Below are positions 1 through 6,845 of a DNA stretch of 9,690 nt, one piece after another (positions within the stretch are counted from its first letter, which is position 1; every line of letters begins with the position of its first letter). This DNA comes from Desulfurococcales archaeon (lineage in GTDB: Archaea; Thermoproteota; Thermoprotei_A; Sulfolobales; NBVN01). The stretch covers positions 1 through 9,690 of the forward strand of contig JAMOVB010000077.1 in NCBI GenBank assembly GCA_027061705.1, written 5' to 3'. A model generated the notes under the pieces. It ran no database searches and was not told where the DNA came from. It worked only from the letters and a program-made list of their open reading frames with translations. Made by a program: the position numbers and the translations under genes.

Positions 1-471
1 GAGCATGCGGCGTATTAAATCATTTATTTCCCTGCCCCTATACCCTAGCTCGCCGCCCGCCCCTACGGGCTTCTTTATGCTCCTCTTAAACCCGCCTCTC
101 GGAGGGTGGAGCCTGAATACCGGCTTAACCTTCCCGTCTAGCTTATGCCACTTCAGCTCGCCATTGAGGAGCTTATTAACGAGTTCGTCCACGCTCAAAC
201 CATTGAAAATTCTTCGAACAGCCTCCGGGGTTATGGGCTTATTGCCCGGTAACCGGCCTCTAGTCAGTATTAATTCCTTCAGCGTTGGGGCGTCTATCTC
301 GCCCCAGGTTACCCAATCCTTAACGACCCTCAACATACCATCTATCGTGGGATCCTTAGGGTAGATAACGGCTGTGAACTTTCTTGTGAGCCTCAGCATA
401 CGCAGAGTCTCGCTGACGTCTGGGGGCACATCAGCAGTACCGCGGATCCTTATGATGGCGTATAACGTCAC
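1..471 (-). CDS. rpl30: Large ribosomal subunit protein uL30 (L30), 3' end outside window
   Basis: Protein of the large ribosomal subunit. The frame is open to the left edge and gives 157 residues without a stop. The N-terminus reads M-TLYAIIRIRG, followed by ETLRMLRLTRKF and then YVTWGEID-like WVTWGEIDAPTLKELI, all hallmarks of the long archaeal/eukaryotic uL30. The C-terminal part has the basic FRLHPPRGGFKRSIKKP segment. Archaeal uL30 is about 150-160 residues, so probably only the last few residues and the stop are missing. I chose the GTG at 471 because AGGAGGTGAT lies 6 nt upstream. A TTG at 477 in the same frame would sit directly against that signal and is less likely. The gene follows the uS5 stop by 7 nt in the normal archaeal order; uL15 and SecY would be expected next, outside the window. 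Confidence 0.93.
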   Translation of the reverse strand, partial: MTLYAIIRIRGTADVPPDVSETLRMLRLTRKFTAVIYPKDPTIDGMLRVVKDWVTWGEIDAPTLKELILTRGRLPGNKPITPEAVRRIFNGLSVDELVNKLLNGELKWHKLDGKVKPVFRLHPPRGGFKRSIKKPVGAGGELGYRGREINDLIRRML

Positions 472-477
472 CCTCAA

Positions 478-487
478 ATCACCTCCT
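478..487 (-). promoter_or_regulatory. Shine-Dalgarno site of uL30
   Basis: AGGAGGTGAT is a ten-base match to the complement of the expected archaeal 16S 3' end (AUCACCUCCU). It overlaps the stop codon of uS5 and ends 6 nt before the GTG at 471, a spacing close to that of the other genes here. This decides against the TTG at 477, which would directly abut it. Confidence 0.7.
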
Positions 488-1114
488 AGTCCAGTCGTAG
501 ATCGTCACGAACTTGTACGTGTTTCTTAACGCGTCGTATACAGCGCCAACGAAGTTTATCGTCGTCCTAGTTTCTCCCCTGCTCCACGTCCAGACGTCCT
601 TAATGCCTGCATACCTTAACACCACCTTAGCAGCGTCACCAGCAACTAGCCCCGTGCCCTTCGGCGCAGGTATTAGCTTAACTCTCACGCTACCGCATTT
701 GCCGAGCACTGCGAAGGGCACGCTATGCGGTTCGCTACACGAGCATGCCCAGCTGCCGCAACCCCTCCTCACAGGTATTATGTTTAGCTTGGCGTTCCTT
801 ATCGCCTTACCGATTGCCTGCCTAACCTGCCTAGCCTTACCTAATCCTATGCCGACGTACCCGTTGAAGTTCCCTACAACTACGAGAACCCTGAATCTCG
901 TCATCTCGCCGGCGTCGGTCTGCTTCTGAACGATGTTGACGTCTACAACCTCGTGCTGAAGATCTGGTAGCAGGTAATCCACGATCTCCGGTTCCTGGAT
1001 CACTAGGTTCATGTCGAATATCTCCTTAATGCTGCTTATCTTGCCCTCCTTAACCATCCAGCCGAGACGCGTTCTCGGAACCCACTCCTCAAGAGATGTG
1101 ATCTGGCGTGCCAT
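479..1114 (-). CDS. rps5: Small ribosomal subunit protein uS5 (S5)
   Basis: Small-subunit protein near the mRNA entry site that contributes to decoding fidelity. It has 211 residues, the usual archaeal length of about 200-215. The S5 double-stranded-RNA-binding-like domain begins around residue 70 with [20 protein letters not shown] and the helix [15 protein letters not shown]. It is followed by the archaeal [12 protein letters not shown] segment (residues 115-126; cysteines 119, 124, 126 and 140) and the C-terminal S5 fold with [19 protein letters not shown]. The ATG at 1114 is preceded by GGGGTGATTGAAGG and lies 7 nt after the uL18 stop. The cysteine cluster resembles that of other archaeal S5 proteins; a role in metal or disulphide chemistry would be inference only. 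Confidence 0.97.
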   Translation of the reverse strand: MARQITSLEEWVPRTRLGWMVKEGKISSIKEIFDMNLVIQEPEIVDYLLPDLQHEVVDVNIVQKQTDAGEMTRFRVLVVVGNFNGYVGIGLGKARQVRQAIGKAIRNAKLNIIPVRRGCGSWACSCSEPHSVPFAVLGKCGSVRVKLIPAPKGTGLVAGDAAKVVLRYAGIKDVWTWSRGETRTTINFVGAVYDALRNTYKFVTIYDWTRR

Positions 1115-1121
1115 CCTTCAA

Positions 1122-1721
1122 TCACCCCGCCCTGAAGTAACCTATTATTATATCCCTTATCTGGAGGAAGTGGTTAGGCAGGTCTCTAGGGTCAAGGCCT
1201 CTGGCAAGTATCTTCGAGAACCTCCTGCGGAATTCGTCTGGGTTCTCACGGGCTAGCATCTCAGCATACTTAGCTATATGCCTACCTTCAATCCTGTCTT
1301 CACTCGGGAGTACTTCCTCAGAGGCAGGGACTTCAACTCCCGCATCCCTTAGTCCTTTAATTGCTGCGTATATCCTTGAACCCCTTACTGAGGGATGAAG
1401 TCCTATGTCGGGTATCGCGTACGTTATTCCTAACTTCTTTGCCTTAATGCCCGCGATTAAGCCTGTTAGGTATGCTGCAGGAGTGCTTTTCAGACTTCCC
1501 TTCCAGCCAAACCTCCTTAGCTTCTTACTGGTTACGGCGACTAAGGTCTTATCTCCTTGTGGAGCGAACTCTATTATCTGAACTATTATCTGATTACACG
1601 TCCTCCTAACCACGGCCCTAAGTCTCTGCCCGGACTTGATCATTCTGTATCTCTTGTAGTAGTTTGTCTTGCCCTCCCTCCTCCTGCGTCTAGGTACCTT
1701 GTACTTAGGTCCTCTGGCCAA
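1122..1721 (-). CDS. rpl18: Large ribosomal subunit protein uL18 (archaeal L18/eukaryotic L5 type)
   Basis: 5S rRNA-binding protein of the central protuberance. It has 199 residues, the extended archaeal/eukaryotic form, longer than the bacterial one of about 120. The N-terminus is very basic (YKVPRRRRREGKTNYYKRY), followed by the VVRRTCNQIIVQII strand, the TPAAYLTGLIAGIKAKKLGI helix region, and HPSVRGSRIYAAIKGLRDAG. The C-terminal segment carries SEDRIEGRHIAKYA. The start is a TTG at 1721, one base after the eL19 stop, with AGGTGAGGTAAG immediately upstream. Family proteins begin with MA(R/K)GP at this point, which supports it. Confidence 0.96.
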   Translation of the reverse strand: MARGPKYKVPRRRRREGKTNYYKRYRMIKSGQRLRAVVRRTCNQIIVQIIEFAPQGDKTLVAVTSKKLRRFGWKGSLKSTPAAYLTGLIAGIKAKKLGITYAIPDIGLHPSVRGSRIYAAIKGLRDAGVEVPASEEVLPSEDRIEGRHIAKYAEMLARENPDEFRRRFSKILARGLDPRDLPNHFLQIRDIIIGYFRAG

Positions 1722-1722
1722 C

Positions 1723-2175
1723 TTACCTCACCTGAATACCCATGTCTGTTAGGTGGCGTTTTAAGTCTGAAAGGCTCCTAAACGTGCCTCCCTTCGCTAA
1801 CAGGTAGAGGTGCCTGTAGGTCTTCCTGTCTATTACGTTATGATCCCTCAGCCACTTGAGGTACCTTCTTATCTTCCTTATCGTATGCATCCACAGCCTC
1901 TTCTCGTCGGTCCTAGCGCCCCTCGCCCCCTTCCTCTTACCGGGTCCTCTACGGTGACCTCTCTTACGCTTTAGGTGCCTTACCTTCCACCTACCTCTCG
2001 AGTTCCTGCGTGCTGGGATTACGTAGATAGCACCGTCCTTTATTAACCTCCTTATGTCCTCCCTCCTTAGAGCAGACTCTATATCCTCAACCCTCTCCGG
2101 ATCGATCCTAACTCTAGATACACCTACCCCAAGCACTTTAGCCGCGAGTCTCTTCTGCATGCTTAGGTTCGTCAT
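1723..2175 (-). CDS. rpl19e: Large ribosomal subunit protein eL19 (L19e)
   Basis: Archaeal/eukaryotic-specific large-subunit protein made largely of long basic helices that help bridge the subunits. It has 150 residues, typical of archaeal eL19. It begins MTNLSMQKRLAA, as the family does, then has the IRRLIKDGAI turn, a basic glycine-rich linker (KRGHRRGPGKRKGARGAR), and the C-terminal helix RKIRRYLKWLRDHNVIDRKTY. A longer frame opens with a GTG at 2184, but that GTG lies inside the Shine-Dalgarno sequence GGGTGAT. The ATG at 2175 sits 4 nt behind that signal and matches the family N-terminus, so I use it. The gap to the eL32 stop is then 5 nt. Confidence 0.96.
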   Translation of the reverse strand: MTNLSMQKRLAAKVLGVGVSRVRIDPERVEDIESALRREDIRRLIKDGAIYVIPARRNSRGRWKVRHLKRKRGHRRGPGKRKGARGARTDEKRLWMHTIRKIRRYLKWLRDHNVIDRKTYRHLYLLAKGGTFRSLSDLKRHLTDMGIQVR

Positions 2176-2179
2176 TCCG

Positions 2180-2186
2180 ATCACCC
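2180..2186 (-). promoter_or_regulatory. Shine-Dalgarno site of eL19
   Basis: GGGTGAT ends 4 nt before the ATG at 2175. The GTG within it (2184-2182) is an in-frame false start, and its TGA (2183-2181) is the stop codon of eL32. Stop codon and ribosome-binding site therefore share bases, a tight translational coupling. Confidence 0.65.
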
Positions 2187-2561
2187 TGCGTTAGCTATGA
2201 CGAATCCTAGCTCTCTAGCCTTATTAACTATCTCGATGCGCTTCCTCCTGCCTACAGTCCTTCCTATATAGAGTATAACCTCACTAGGGTTAAGGCCCTC
2301 AAGCTCACCGACGTTATGAATGACTACGGGCCTCAGCGCTCTAGGGTGCAACCCCCTTATTACCTTAGGCGTTCTGTAACCTATGCTAACAACGGGCGGG
2401 TGCCCCTTCTTCTTAAGCCTCATCGGGTTATCATTACCTTTAGGCCTGCGCCACTTCGGATCATTTCTAAACTTCCTGAACTTCCACCATTTATTTCTTA
2501 GGAATTCAATCCTCTTCTTAGATCTTATGAGCCTTACAAGCCTCTCCCTATCAACGCTCAC
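2181..2561 (-). CDS. rpl32e: Large ribosomal subunit protein eL32 (L32e)
   Basis: Archaeal/eukaryotic large-subunit protein. It has 126 residues, close to the family's 125-135. The family signature is clear: basic and tryptophan-rich LRNKWWKFRKFRNDPKWRRPKG (residues 21-42), then DNPMRLKKKG, GYRTPKVIRGLHP (61-73), and a small alpha/beta C-terminal part with ILYIGRTVGRRKR. The start is the GTG at 2561, 5 nt after GGAGGTGGT and 13 nt after the uL6 stop. The stop lies within the ribosome-binding site of eL19. Confidence 0.96.
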   Translation of the reverse strand: MSVDRERLVRLIRSKKRIEFLRNKWWKFRKFRNDPKWRRPKGNDNPMRLKKKGHPPVVSIGYRTPKVIRGLHPRALRPVVIHNVGELEGLNPSEVILYIGRTVGRRKRIEIVNKARELGFVIANAG

Positions 2562-2574
2562 CTCAGACCACCTC

Positions 2575-3123
2575 CTACTCCATCAGCTCCTTTTTGTAGA
2601 TGTATATACCGTCCACAAACACCCTCCTGTCGAAGCCCCGTATCTTCGTCGCCTGCTCTATATTCGCTGCTGTTTGCCCAACGTCCTCTATATTTACGCC
2701 CTCCACAATGACGTCGTTCTTCTGCACCCTCACCTTAGCATTACCTACTATCTTAGCTATCCTCGGCGCTCTCTCCCCGAGGAAGTTCTCTATTATTACC
2801 TTATCACCCTCAACCTTAACGGACACGGGGAAGTGCGAGTATATTATCTTAAGCCAGTATCTATAGCCCTTCGTCACCCCTGTTATCATGTTCCTTATGT
2901 GGGCACCTATCGAGTAAACAACCGCCTTCTCCTTCCGCCGGGCGAAGAACGTCTCCACGATGACTTTATTGCCTTCCTTATATATCCTCACGTGACGTGC
3001 ATGGCTGAAGTCCCTCTCCACACTACCCTTTGGTCCCTTAACCACAACCCTCTTACCCTCAATCTCAACCTCAACGCCCTCAGGAATGTCCACCTCATCC
3101 CTCACGATAACCTCCTTAACCAT
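2575..3123 (-). CDS. rpl6: Large ribosomal subunit protein uL6 (L6)
   Basis: Large-subunit protein near the sarcin-ricin loop and the factor-binding site. It is 182 residues from the ATG at 3123. The two homologous L6 domains are visible: the first with EIEGKRVVVKGPKGSVERDF, the second from about residue 80 with MITGVTKGYRYWLKIIYSHFP and VKVEGDKVIIENFLGE. The C-terminus has the archaeal signature RGFDRRVFVDGIYIYKKE. A GTG at 3132 extends the frame by three residues but lies inside GGGTGGT, the likely Shine-Dalgarno site, which is 4 nt before the ATG. MVKEVIVRDEVDIP also aligns with the N-terminus of family members. The gap to the uS8 stop is 14 nt. Confidence 0.95.
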   Translation of the reverse strand: MVKEVIVRDEVDIPEGVEVEIEGKRVVVKGPKGSVERDFSHARHVRIYKEGNKVIVETFFARRKEKAVVYSIGAHIRNMITGVTKGYRYWLKIIYSHFPVSVKVEGDKVIIENFLGERAPRIAKIVGNAKVRVQKNDVIVEGVNIEDVGQTAANIEQATKIRGFDRRVFVDGIYIYKKELME

Positions 3124-3127
3124 CGTG

Positions 3128-3134
3128 ACCACCC
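3128..3134 (-). promoter_or_regulatory. Shine-Dalgarno site of uL6
   Basis: GGGTGGT lies 4 nt before the ATG at 3123. The GTG it contains (3132-3130) has no purine-rich signal of its own upstream, so the ATG is the better start. Confidence 0.55.
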
Positions 3135-3137
3135 ATA

Positions 3138-3539
3138 TCAGTACACGTAAGCCAGTAGGACGCCGCCTATTCTCTTTTCAAGCGCCTCCTTATGGGATAT
3201 GACGCCCTCAGGCGTTGATATTATTAAAATGCCGATGTCTCGGGAGGGTAGGTACTTCCTAAGCCAGTGCGGCATCTCACGAAGCTCCCTATACTTTATC
3301 GGTATTCTGGGCTTGATCACTCCAGTCTTGTTTATCCTGCCGAGTAGCTGAACCTTTATCTTACCCCACCTACCGTCGTCTATGTGCTCGAACTCACCTA
3401 TGTAGCCGTACTTCTGCATGACTCTGAGGACCATCGCTATCAGCTTTGATGCCGGTGTTATTACTGCCTCCTTACGGCCTCTCATCTCGTTATTCATTAT
3501 TGTGGAGAGAGCGTTTGCCAGCGGGTCCATAGTCACCAA
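3138..3539 (-). CDS. rps8: Small ribosomal subunit protein uS8 (S8)
   Basis: Primary 16S rRNA-binding protein of the central domain; in bacteria its homologue also represses the spc operon. It has 133 residues, the normal archaeal length of about 130. The N-terminus [14 protein letters not shown] is the archaeal form, followed by [35 protein letters not shown]. The S8 signature [16 protein letters not shown] near the C-terminus ends in GGVLLAYVY. The start is a TTG at 3539, 5 nt after a strong GGGAGGTGGT. A GTG at 3536 and an ATG at 3530 follow in frame, but the spacing and family N-termini of the form M-V-x-x-(D/N)PLANAL favour the TTG. Confidence 0.95.
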   Translation of the reverse strand: MVTMDPLANALSTIMNNEMRGRKEAVITPASKLIAMVLRVMQKYGYIGEFEHIDDGRWGKIKVQLLGRINKTGVIKPRIPIKYRELREMPHWLRKYLPSRDIGILIISTPEGVISHKEALEKRIGGVLLAYVY

Positions 3540-3544
3540 TGCTT

Positions 3545-3554
3545 ACCACCTCCC
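3545..3554 (-). promoter_or_regulatory. Shine-Dalgarno site of uS8
   Basis: GGGAGGTGGT begins at the last base of the uS14 stop codon and ends 5 nt before the TTG at 3539. This supports TTG over the ATG at 3530, which has only a weak GGTGA two bases upstream. Confidence 0.6.
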
Positions 3555-3718
3555 TAGCTGTATTTCTTAAAGCCAAGCTCCCCAGCGATCTCCCTGAAGC
3601 ACTGCCTGCATAGGTATAGGCCGTACTTCTGAATTACAGCGTCCCTACTGCCACATCTCCTGCAGACCTGCACGCCCCTTCCGTACTTCCTCTTTATAGG
3701 TTTTCTAAACTTCCCCAT
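3554..3718 (-). CDS. rps14: Small ribosomal subunit protein uS14, zinc-binding type (S14)
   Basis: A 54-residue small-subunit protein of the head. It starts [15 protein letters not shown], continues with [23 protein letters not shown], and ends [14 protein letters not shown]. Cysteines 19, 22, 37 and 40 form the C-X2-C...C-X2-C zinc site of the zinc-containing (C+) S14 class. Archaeal S14 proteins are about 50-56 residues, so it is complete. The ATG at 3718 lies one base after the uL5 stop and is preceded by AGGGTGGTGTAAG. It is placed between uL5 and uS8 exactly as in other archaeal spc-like operons. Confidence 0.96.
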   Translation of the reverse strand: MGKFRKPIKRKYGRGVQVCRRCGSRDAVIQKYGLYLCRQCFREIAGELGFKKYS

Positions 3719-3719
3719 C

Positions 3720-4292
3720 TTACACCACCCTCACTCCCAACTCCTTCACGAAGAAAGCTATAGCATCCATCCTAGACACCCTATGCCTTCTCGGGATTCG
3801 CGACCTTTTAATCCTTCTCCGCATCACCCTGTATCCCGGCCTTTCAATCTTAACGCATATATCCATACCGAATACCCCTATGTTCGGGTCGTACTTGACG
3901 CCAGGAAGTATGATGTGTTCGCTGATTCCGAATGAGAAGTTGCCGTAGTCGTCGAAGCTTGATGCCTTAACCTTCATACCTATTGCTTCGAGCGCCTTTT
4001 TAAGGAAGTTAAGGGCTTTCTCGCCCCTCAGAGTTACTACGGCGGCTATAGGCTCGCGCTTACGTATCCCGAACTCCTTAATAGTCCTCCTTGCCCTCCT
4101 TATGGAGGGCTCCTGACCCGTGAGTTCCCTGAGAACCTTAACAGCCTTCTGCAGCCTCTCTCCTGACTCGCCAACACCTATGTTGACGACTACCTTAGCG
4201 ATCCTCGGTTTAAGCATTGGGTTACGTTGCCAGCGCTTAACCGTTTCTTCAATCTCCTCTTCTGAGACCGAAACAATTCTCTTCGGGCTCAT
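3720..4292 (-). CDS. rpl5: Large ribosomal subunit protein uL5 (L5)
   Basis: 5S rRNA-binding protein of the central protuberance, contacting the small-subunit head. It has 190 residues, at the long end for archaeal L5 (about 165-190). The N-terminal part has [24 protein letters not shown], then [26 protein letters not shown], a [20 protein letters not shown] loop, and [19 protein letters not shown]. The ATG at 4292 overlaps the TGA of eS4 as ATGA, and GGAGGG lies 6 nt upstream inside eS4. About 20 extra N-terminal residues ([20 protein letters not shown]) precede the conserved core; internal starts cannot be excluded but lack a better signal. Confidence 0.96.
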   Translation of the reverse strand: MSPKRIVSVSEEEIEETVKRWQRNPMLKPRIAKVVVNIGVGESGERLQKAVKVLRELTGQEPSIRRARRTIKEFGIRKREPIAAVVTLRGEKALNFLKKALEAIGMKVKASSFDDYGNFSFGISEHIILPGVKYDPNIGVFGMDICVKIERPGYRVMRRRIKRSRIPRRHRVSRMDAIAFFVKELGVRVV

Positions 4293-5047
4293 ACCGCTCC
4301 CTCCGGTAACGTTATCTCTGGCTTATCCCTACCTATGACCATAATCTTGTCAAGAGTCGTGTAGAACTTATTGCCTTTTAGATCCTCAAGCGCTACCTGC
4401 TTTCTATAGTGCCTCATGCCGGGAGCCACGCTAAGTAGTTTCGCCACCCTACCAACGTTCCTACCTCCGATAACGATTACCAACGACCCCTCCTCAAGAG
4501 GGTAGTAGTCAACCAATTCATTCGCTGGTATGCTAATCTTTACGGAACCTAAGGTCTTGAACCTATCCTCGACAGGGTTCTGCGGATCCGAAACTCTAAC
4601 CAGTAAGTTCCTGCCGTCATGTAGGTTCAGCTGTATGTGACCGCCCTTAACTGTTGTTTTATTCTCTATTCTGCATAACTTGATTGACGCCTCATCCTTA
4701 GGTATGGGGACTAAGGACATCACCTTTACCGGAACGGGCACCATGCGGAAGTATTCCTGCGTATCAACTATTTCAATAACATCCATCAGCCCAACGGGGT
4801 ATTTGTAATTCCTCCGCACACGCCCATCAACCTTAATATGGCCCTCCGCAATGACCCTCCTAGCCTCGCGTGACGTTTCAGCTATTCCGAGTATGTCCCT
4901 GACAATGATGAGTAAAGGTAGCGACCTGCTTATGGGGTGAGGGCCTGGGGACGGCTTTACGGTCCATACCCTCTCCTTCCTAAGTATCGGCCAGAATTCC
5001 GGGGCAGCCAGCCTCTTCAAGTGCCTTCTTGATCCCATCCTAGCCAT
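4289..5047 (-). CDS. rps4e: Small ribosomal subunit protein eS4 (S4e)
   Basis: Archaeal/eukaryotic small-subunit protein, unrelated to bacterial S4 apart from its S4 RNA-binding domain. It has 252 residues against a usual 235-260. The N-terminus contains MGSRRHLKRLAAPEFWPI, the family hallmark. An S4 domain spans roughly residues 42-100 (SREARRVIAEGHIKVDGRVR), the central S4e beta domain follows, and a KOW motif lies near residues 186-205 (GSLVIVIGGRNVGRVAKL). The C-terminus has GNKFYTTLDKIMVIG. The ATG at 5047 shares one base with the uL24 stop (TAATG) and has GGAGGGG 8 nt upstream. The ATG at 5038, also plausible by homology, is too far from that signal. Confidence 0.96.
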   Translation of the reverse strand: MARMGSRRHLKRLAAPEFWPILRKERVWTVKPSPGPHPISRSLPLLIIVRDILGIAETSREARRVIAEGHIKVDGRVRRNYKYPVGLMDVIEIVDTQEYFRMVPVPVKVMSLVPIPKDEASIKLCRIENKTTVKGGHIQLNLHDGRNLLVRVSDPQNPVEDRFKTLGSVKISIPANELVDYYPLEEGSLVIVIGGRNVGRVAKLLSVAPGMRHYRKQVALEDLKGNKFYTTLDKIMVIGRDKPEITLPEGAV

Positions 5048-5553
5048 TAGGAGCTCCCCTCCTCAACCTGTTCTTCTGCTTTGGATTCCTCCTTTTTAAT
5101 CTGTTGCTCCTCCCCTTCCTCACTAGTAGCGCTGGTTGATTCCTCAGCAGTCGCCGGCGCCGGCCTCTCCTCAACCAGCTCAACCACCCTACCTTTTCTG
5201 CGCTCTATGACTTTCTTCCTCATCTTATCGCTGAGGTCAAGCCTAACTATCATCACGTTTGACGGGTGTATCGGGTAGTACTTAGGCGTGCCATCCGCCT
5301 TCTTTATAGTTACGCCATCGATGTGCAGCGCCACCTTCTCGTAGTCAACCGCGACTACCTTACCCTCGTGACCGCTCCACTCACCACGCATTATTCGGAC
5401 TACGTCACCCTTCCTTACAGGGAGCCTCTTAATACCTAACTTATCCCTAAGCTCCCTTGAGAGCTTAGCCGTAAGGAACTTCCTGCGGATGTGGAAAGGC
5501 GCTCTGATTTGAGCAAGCCTCTGCTTGCCTGGCTTCTTAGATGAGACCTTCAT
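5047..5553 (-). CDS. rpl24: Large ribosomal subunit protein uL24 (L24) with an acidic C-terminal tail
   Basis: An early-assembling large-subunit protein located near the exit tunnel. It has 168 residues. The conserved core is residues 1 to about 125: KKPGKQRLAQIRAPFHIRR, then a KOW motif (RKGDVVRIMRGEWSGHEGKV, about 47-66), and KKADGTPKYYPIHPSNVMIV. After VVELVEER at about 130 comes a low-complexity stretch of about 38 residues, rich in Glu, Ala, Ser and Thr, with 12 glutamates and only 3 lysines. This is unusual for a ribosomal protein and probably disordered. The ATG at 5553 has GGTGGTGA just upstream and lies 15 nt after the uL14 stop, the widest gap in the operon. The tail is in frame and ends in the TAATG junction with eS4, so it is not an obvious frameshift. 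Confidence 0.95.
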   Translation of the reverse strand: MKVSSKKPGKQRLAQIRAPFHIRRKFLTAKLSRELRDKLGIKRLPVRKGDVVRIMRGEWSGHEGKVVAVDYEKVALHIDGVTIKKADGTPKYYPIHPSNVMIVRLDLSDKMRKKVIERRKGRVVELVEERPAPATAEESTSATSEEGEEQQIKKEESKAEEQVEEGSS

Positions 5554-5568
5554 TAACTCACCACCCCC

Positions 5569-5988
5569 TCACACGACCATAGACGCTATTGTTGACAGTC
5601 TAGGCCACCTCTCGGCGGCCTCCTTAGCTATCGGGCCTCTAATCTCAGTGCCTTTTGGCGCCCCCTCAGGCGATACTATGACGCAGGCATTATCCTCGAA
5701 GGCAACCCACACGCCATTAGGTCTTCTGAACGGTTTCTTCTGCCTTACTATTATTGCATTCATTACCTGACCAACTAGGTCGGCGTTACCCTTCTTTATA
5801 GTGACTACGACCATATCCCCAACGGTGGCGAAGGGAAGTCTTCTTAGCCTCGTCTTAAGACCCGGTACGCCTATCACCATGGCCTCCTTAGCGCCGCTGT
5901 TATCGGTGACCTTTAACCTAGTGCCGACGACTATGCCGGGTACCCTTCTAACCCTGCTGAACGCTGCCCCGCCTTTCTTCTCGGGCAC
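5569..5988 (-). CDS. rpl14: Large ribosomal subunit protein uL14 (L14)
   Basis: Large-subunit protein at the subunit interface. It has 139 residues, typical for archaeal L14 (about 132-144). Visible family blocks are VGTRLKVTDNSGAKEAMVIG (residues 22-40), GDMVVVTIKKG, and AIIVRQKKPFRRPNGVWVAF (78-97) running into EDNACVIV. The C-terminus has the archaeal IRGPIAKEAAERWPRLSTIA. The start is the GTG at 5988, 5 nt after GGGGGGTGAG, which overlaps the uS17 stop one base upstream of the gene. Confidence 0.97.
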   Translation of the reverse strand: MPEKKGGAAFSRVRRVPGIVVGTRLKVTDNSGAKEAMVIGVPGLKTRLRRLPFATVGDMVVVTIKKGNADLVGQVMNAIIVRQKKPFRRPNGVWVAFEDNACVIVSPEGAPKGTEIRGPIAKEAAERWPRLSTIASMVV

Positions 5989-5989
5989 C

Positions 5990-6346
5990 TCAGCTCACCC
6001 CCCTCTTAAGCACGCCCAGCACTACCCAAGCAACTGACTTCGCTATCGGCCTGGTCTCACCAATCAGTACCGTGTCACCCGGCTTGGCGTCAATGCATGG
6101 GGGTAGGTGAGCGTGTATCCTTGACCTCCTCCTCTCGTACCTCATGTACTTCCTTATGTACACGAGATATTCCCGCTCAACAACGACGGTTCTCCTAGCC
6201 CTAGCCTTAATCACCTTACCTACGAGCAAACCTCCCCTAACCTTAAGGTGCCCGTGCCACGGGCAGAGCGGGTCGTCACACGAGCTCTCAGGAGGTTTTA
6301 AACCAGGGTATCTTATCCCAACATTCCTCACACTACCTTCAGACAT
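5990..6346 (-). CDS. rps17: Small ribosomal subunit protein uS17 (S17)
   Basis: Small-subunit 16S-binding protein of the OB fold. It has 118 residues, the longer archaeal form. The N-terminal extension carries CDDPLCPWHGHLKVRGG, with Cys23, Cys28, His31 and His33, a conserved archaeal S17 block whose Cys/His pattern could bind a metal (inference). The OB core has GKVIKARARRTVVVEREYLVY and the C-terminus GDTVLIGETRPIAKSVAWVVL. The ATG at 6346 lies 2 nt after the Rpp29 stop and has GGGGGTG 7 nt upstream. It is placed between Rpp29 and uL14 as usual in archaea. Confidence 0.96.
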   Translation of the reverse strand: MSEGSVRNVGIRYPGLKPPESSCDDPLCPWHGHLKVRGGLLVGKVIKARARRTVVVEREYLVYIRKYMRYERRRSRIHAHLPPCIDAKPGDTVLIGETRPIAKSVAWVVLGVLKRGVS

Positions 6347-6348
6347 CG

Positions 6349-6630
6349 TTAAGCACCCCCATACCTTTTCAGCCTATCTTCAGGCCTGCCCACTATGGAA
6401 TCACCTCTGACCTCTACAGTGTGGTGCTCATCGAGTTTAAAAAGGAATACCCCTCCCTCCTTAGGAACCCTCCTTAACCTCCCATCAGCGCCCCTGATAA
6501 CTAAGGTATTCATGGTTTCGTCAACGACTTTCCCGCTCAAGCCCTTCAGCCCCTCACACGTGTGCTCCTTAACCATAACCTCCAGCCCCACTAACTCGTG
6601 ATACGCTAGGTTTCTGCGGCTTCTCCTCAA
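6349..6630 (-). CDS. rnp1: Ribonuclease P protein component 1 (Rpp29/Rnp1/Pop4 family)
   Basis: Protein subunit of archaeal RNase P, which removes the 5' leader of pre-tRNAs; Rpp29 pairs with Rpp21 and stabilises the specificity part of the RNA. It has 93 residues, within the compact archaeal range. The family blocks are NLAYHELVGLEVMV (residues 7-20), LSGKVVDETMNTLVI (31-45), RRVPKEGGVFLFKL (53-66) and the C-terminal IVGRPEDRLKR (79-89). It has the Sm-like beta-barrel content expected. The start is a TTG at 6630, 5 nt after the uL29 stop, with GGTAGGGGG before it. The initiation site is the least certain in the operon, but the conserved HELVG block begins at residue 11, leaving little room downstream. 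Confidence 0.93.
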   Translation of the reverse strand: MRRSRRNLAYHELVGLEVMVKEHTCEGLKGLSGKVVDETMNTLVIRGADGRLRRVPKEGGVFLFKLDEHHTVEVRGDSIVGRPEDRLKRYGGA

Positions 6631-6635
6631 ACCCC

Positions 6636-6845
6636 CTACCCTTGCTGCTGCTTGAGTTCCTCCTCACGCATTATCGTTAAGATCCTTGCTATGTTCTTAC
6701 GAACAACGCGTATCTTTCCAACATTAGTTAGGGTTCCTAGGTAGGCCTGCGTCCTGAGCTTGATTAACTCGGCCCTCAGCTCCCTAAGCTTCCTTAGACG
6801 CTCCTCCGGGCTCATGGATCTTATCTCCTTGGGTTTGAGGCTCAT
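6636..6845 (-). CDS. rpl29: Large ribosomal subunit protein uL29 (L29)
   Basis: Small two-helix protein beside the exit tunnel. It has 69 residues, typical. It begins [20 protein letters not shown], continues as a charged amphipathic helix ([14 protein letters not shown]), then [23 protein letters not shown], which is the L29 signature. The ATG at 6845 overlaps the uS3 TGA as ATGA, and GGTGAG lies 5 nt upstream inside the uS3 gene, indicating translational coupling. In many euryarchaea an eIF1/SUI1 gene follows L29; here Rpp29 follows directly. Confidence 0.96.
   Translation of the reverse strand: MSLKPKEIRSMSPEERLRKLRELRAELIKLRTQAYLGTLTNVGKIRVVRKNIARILTIMREEELKQQQG

Noticed and set aside
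5..364. A 119-codon + strand frame at the left edge
   Set aside because: It lies entirely opposite uL30, whose conserved motifs occupy the - strand.
513..929. A 138-codon + strand frame inside uS5
   Set aside because: A reverse-strand shadow of the conserved uS5 gene: hydrophobic, Ala/Thr/Leu-rich composition and no good ribosome-binding site.
2383..3150. A 255-codon open frame on the + strand opposite eL32 and uL6
   Set aside because: It is antisense to two confidently identified ribosomal genes. Its product is a Leu/His/Pro-rich string with no recognisable domain, as expected when purine-rich codons are read backwards.
5047..5166. Possible frameshift or fusion at the uL24 C-terminus
   Set aside because: The acidic tail stays in one frame and ends in a TAATG junction with eS4, the kind of tight junction found across this operon, and the eS4 ribosome-binding site lies inside it. 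A natural tail is the simpler reading, so no pseudogene is called.
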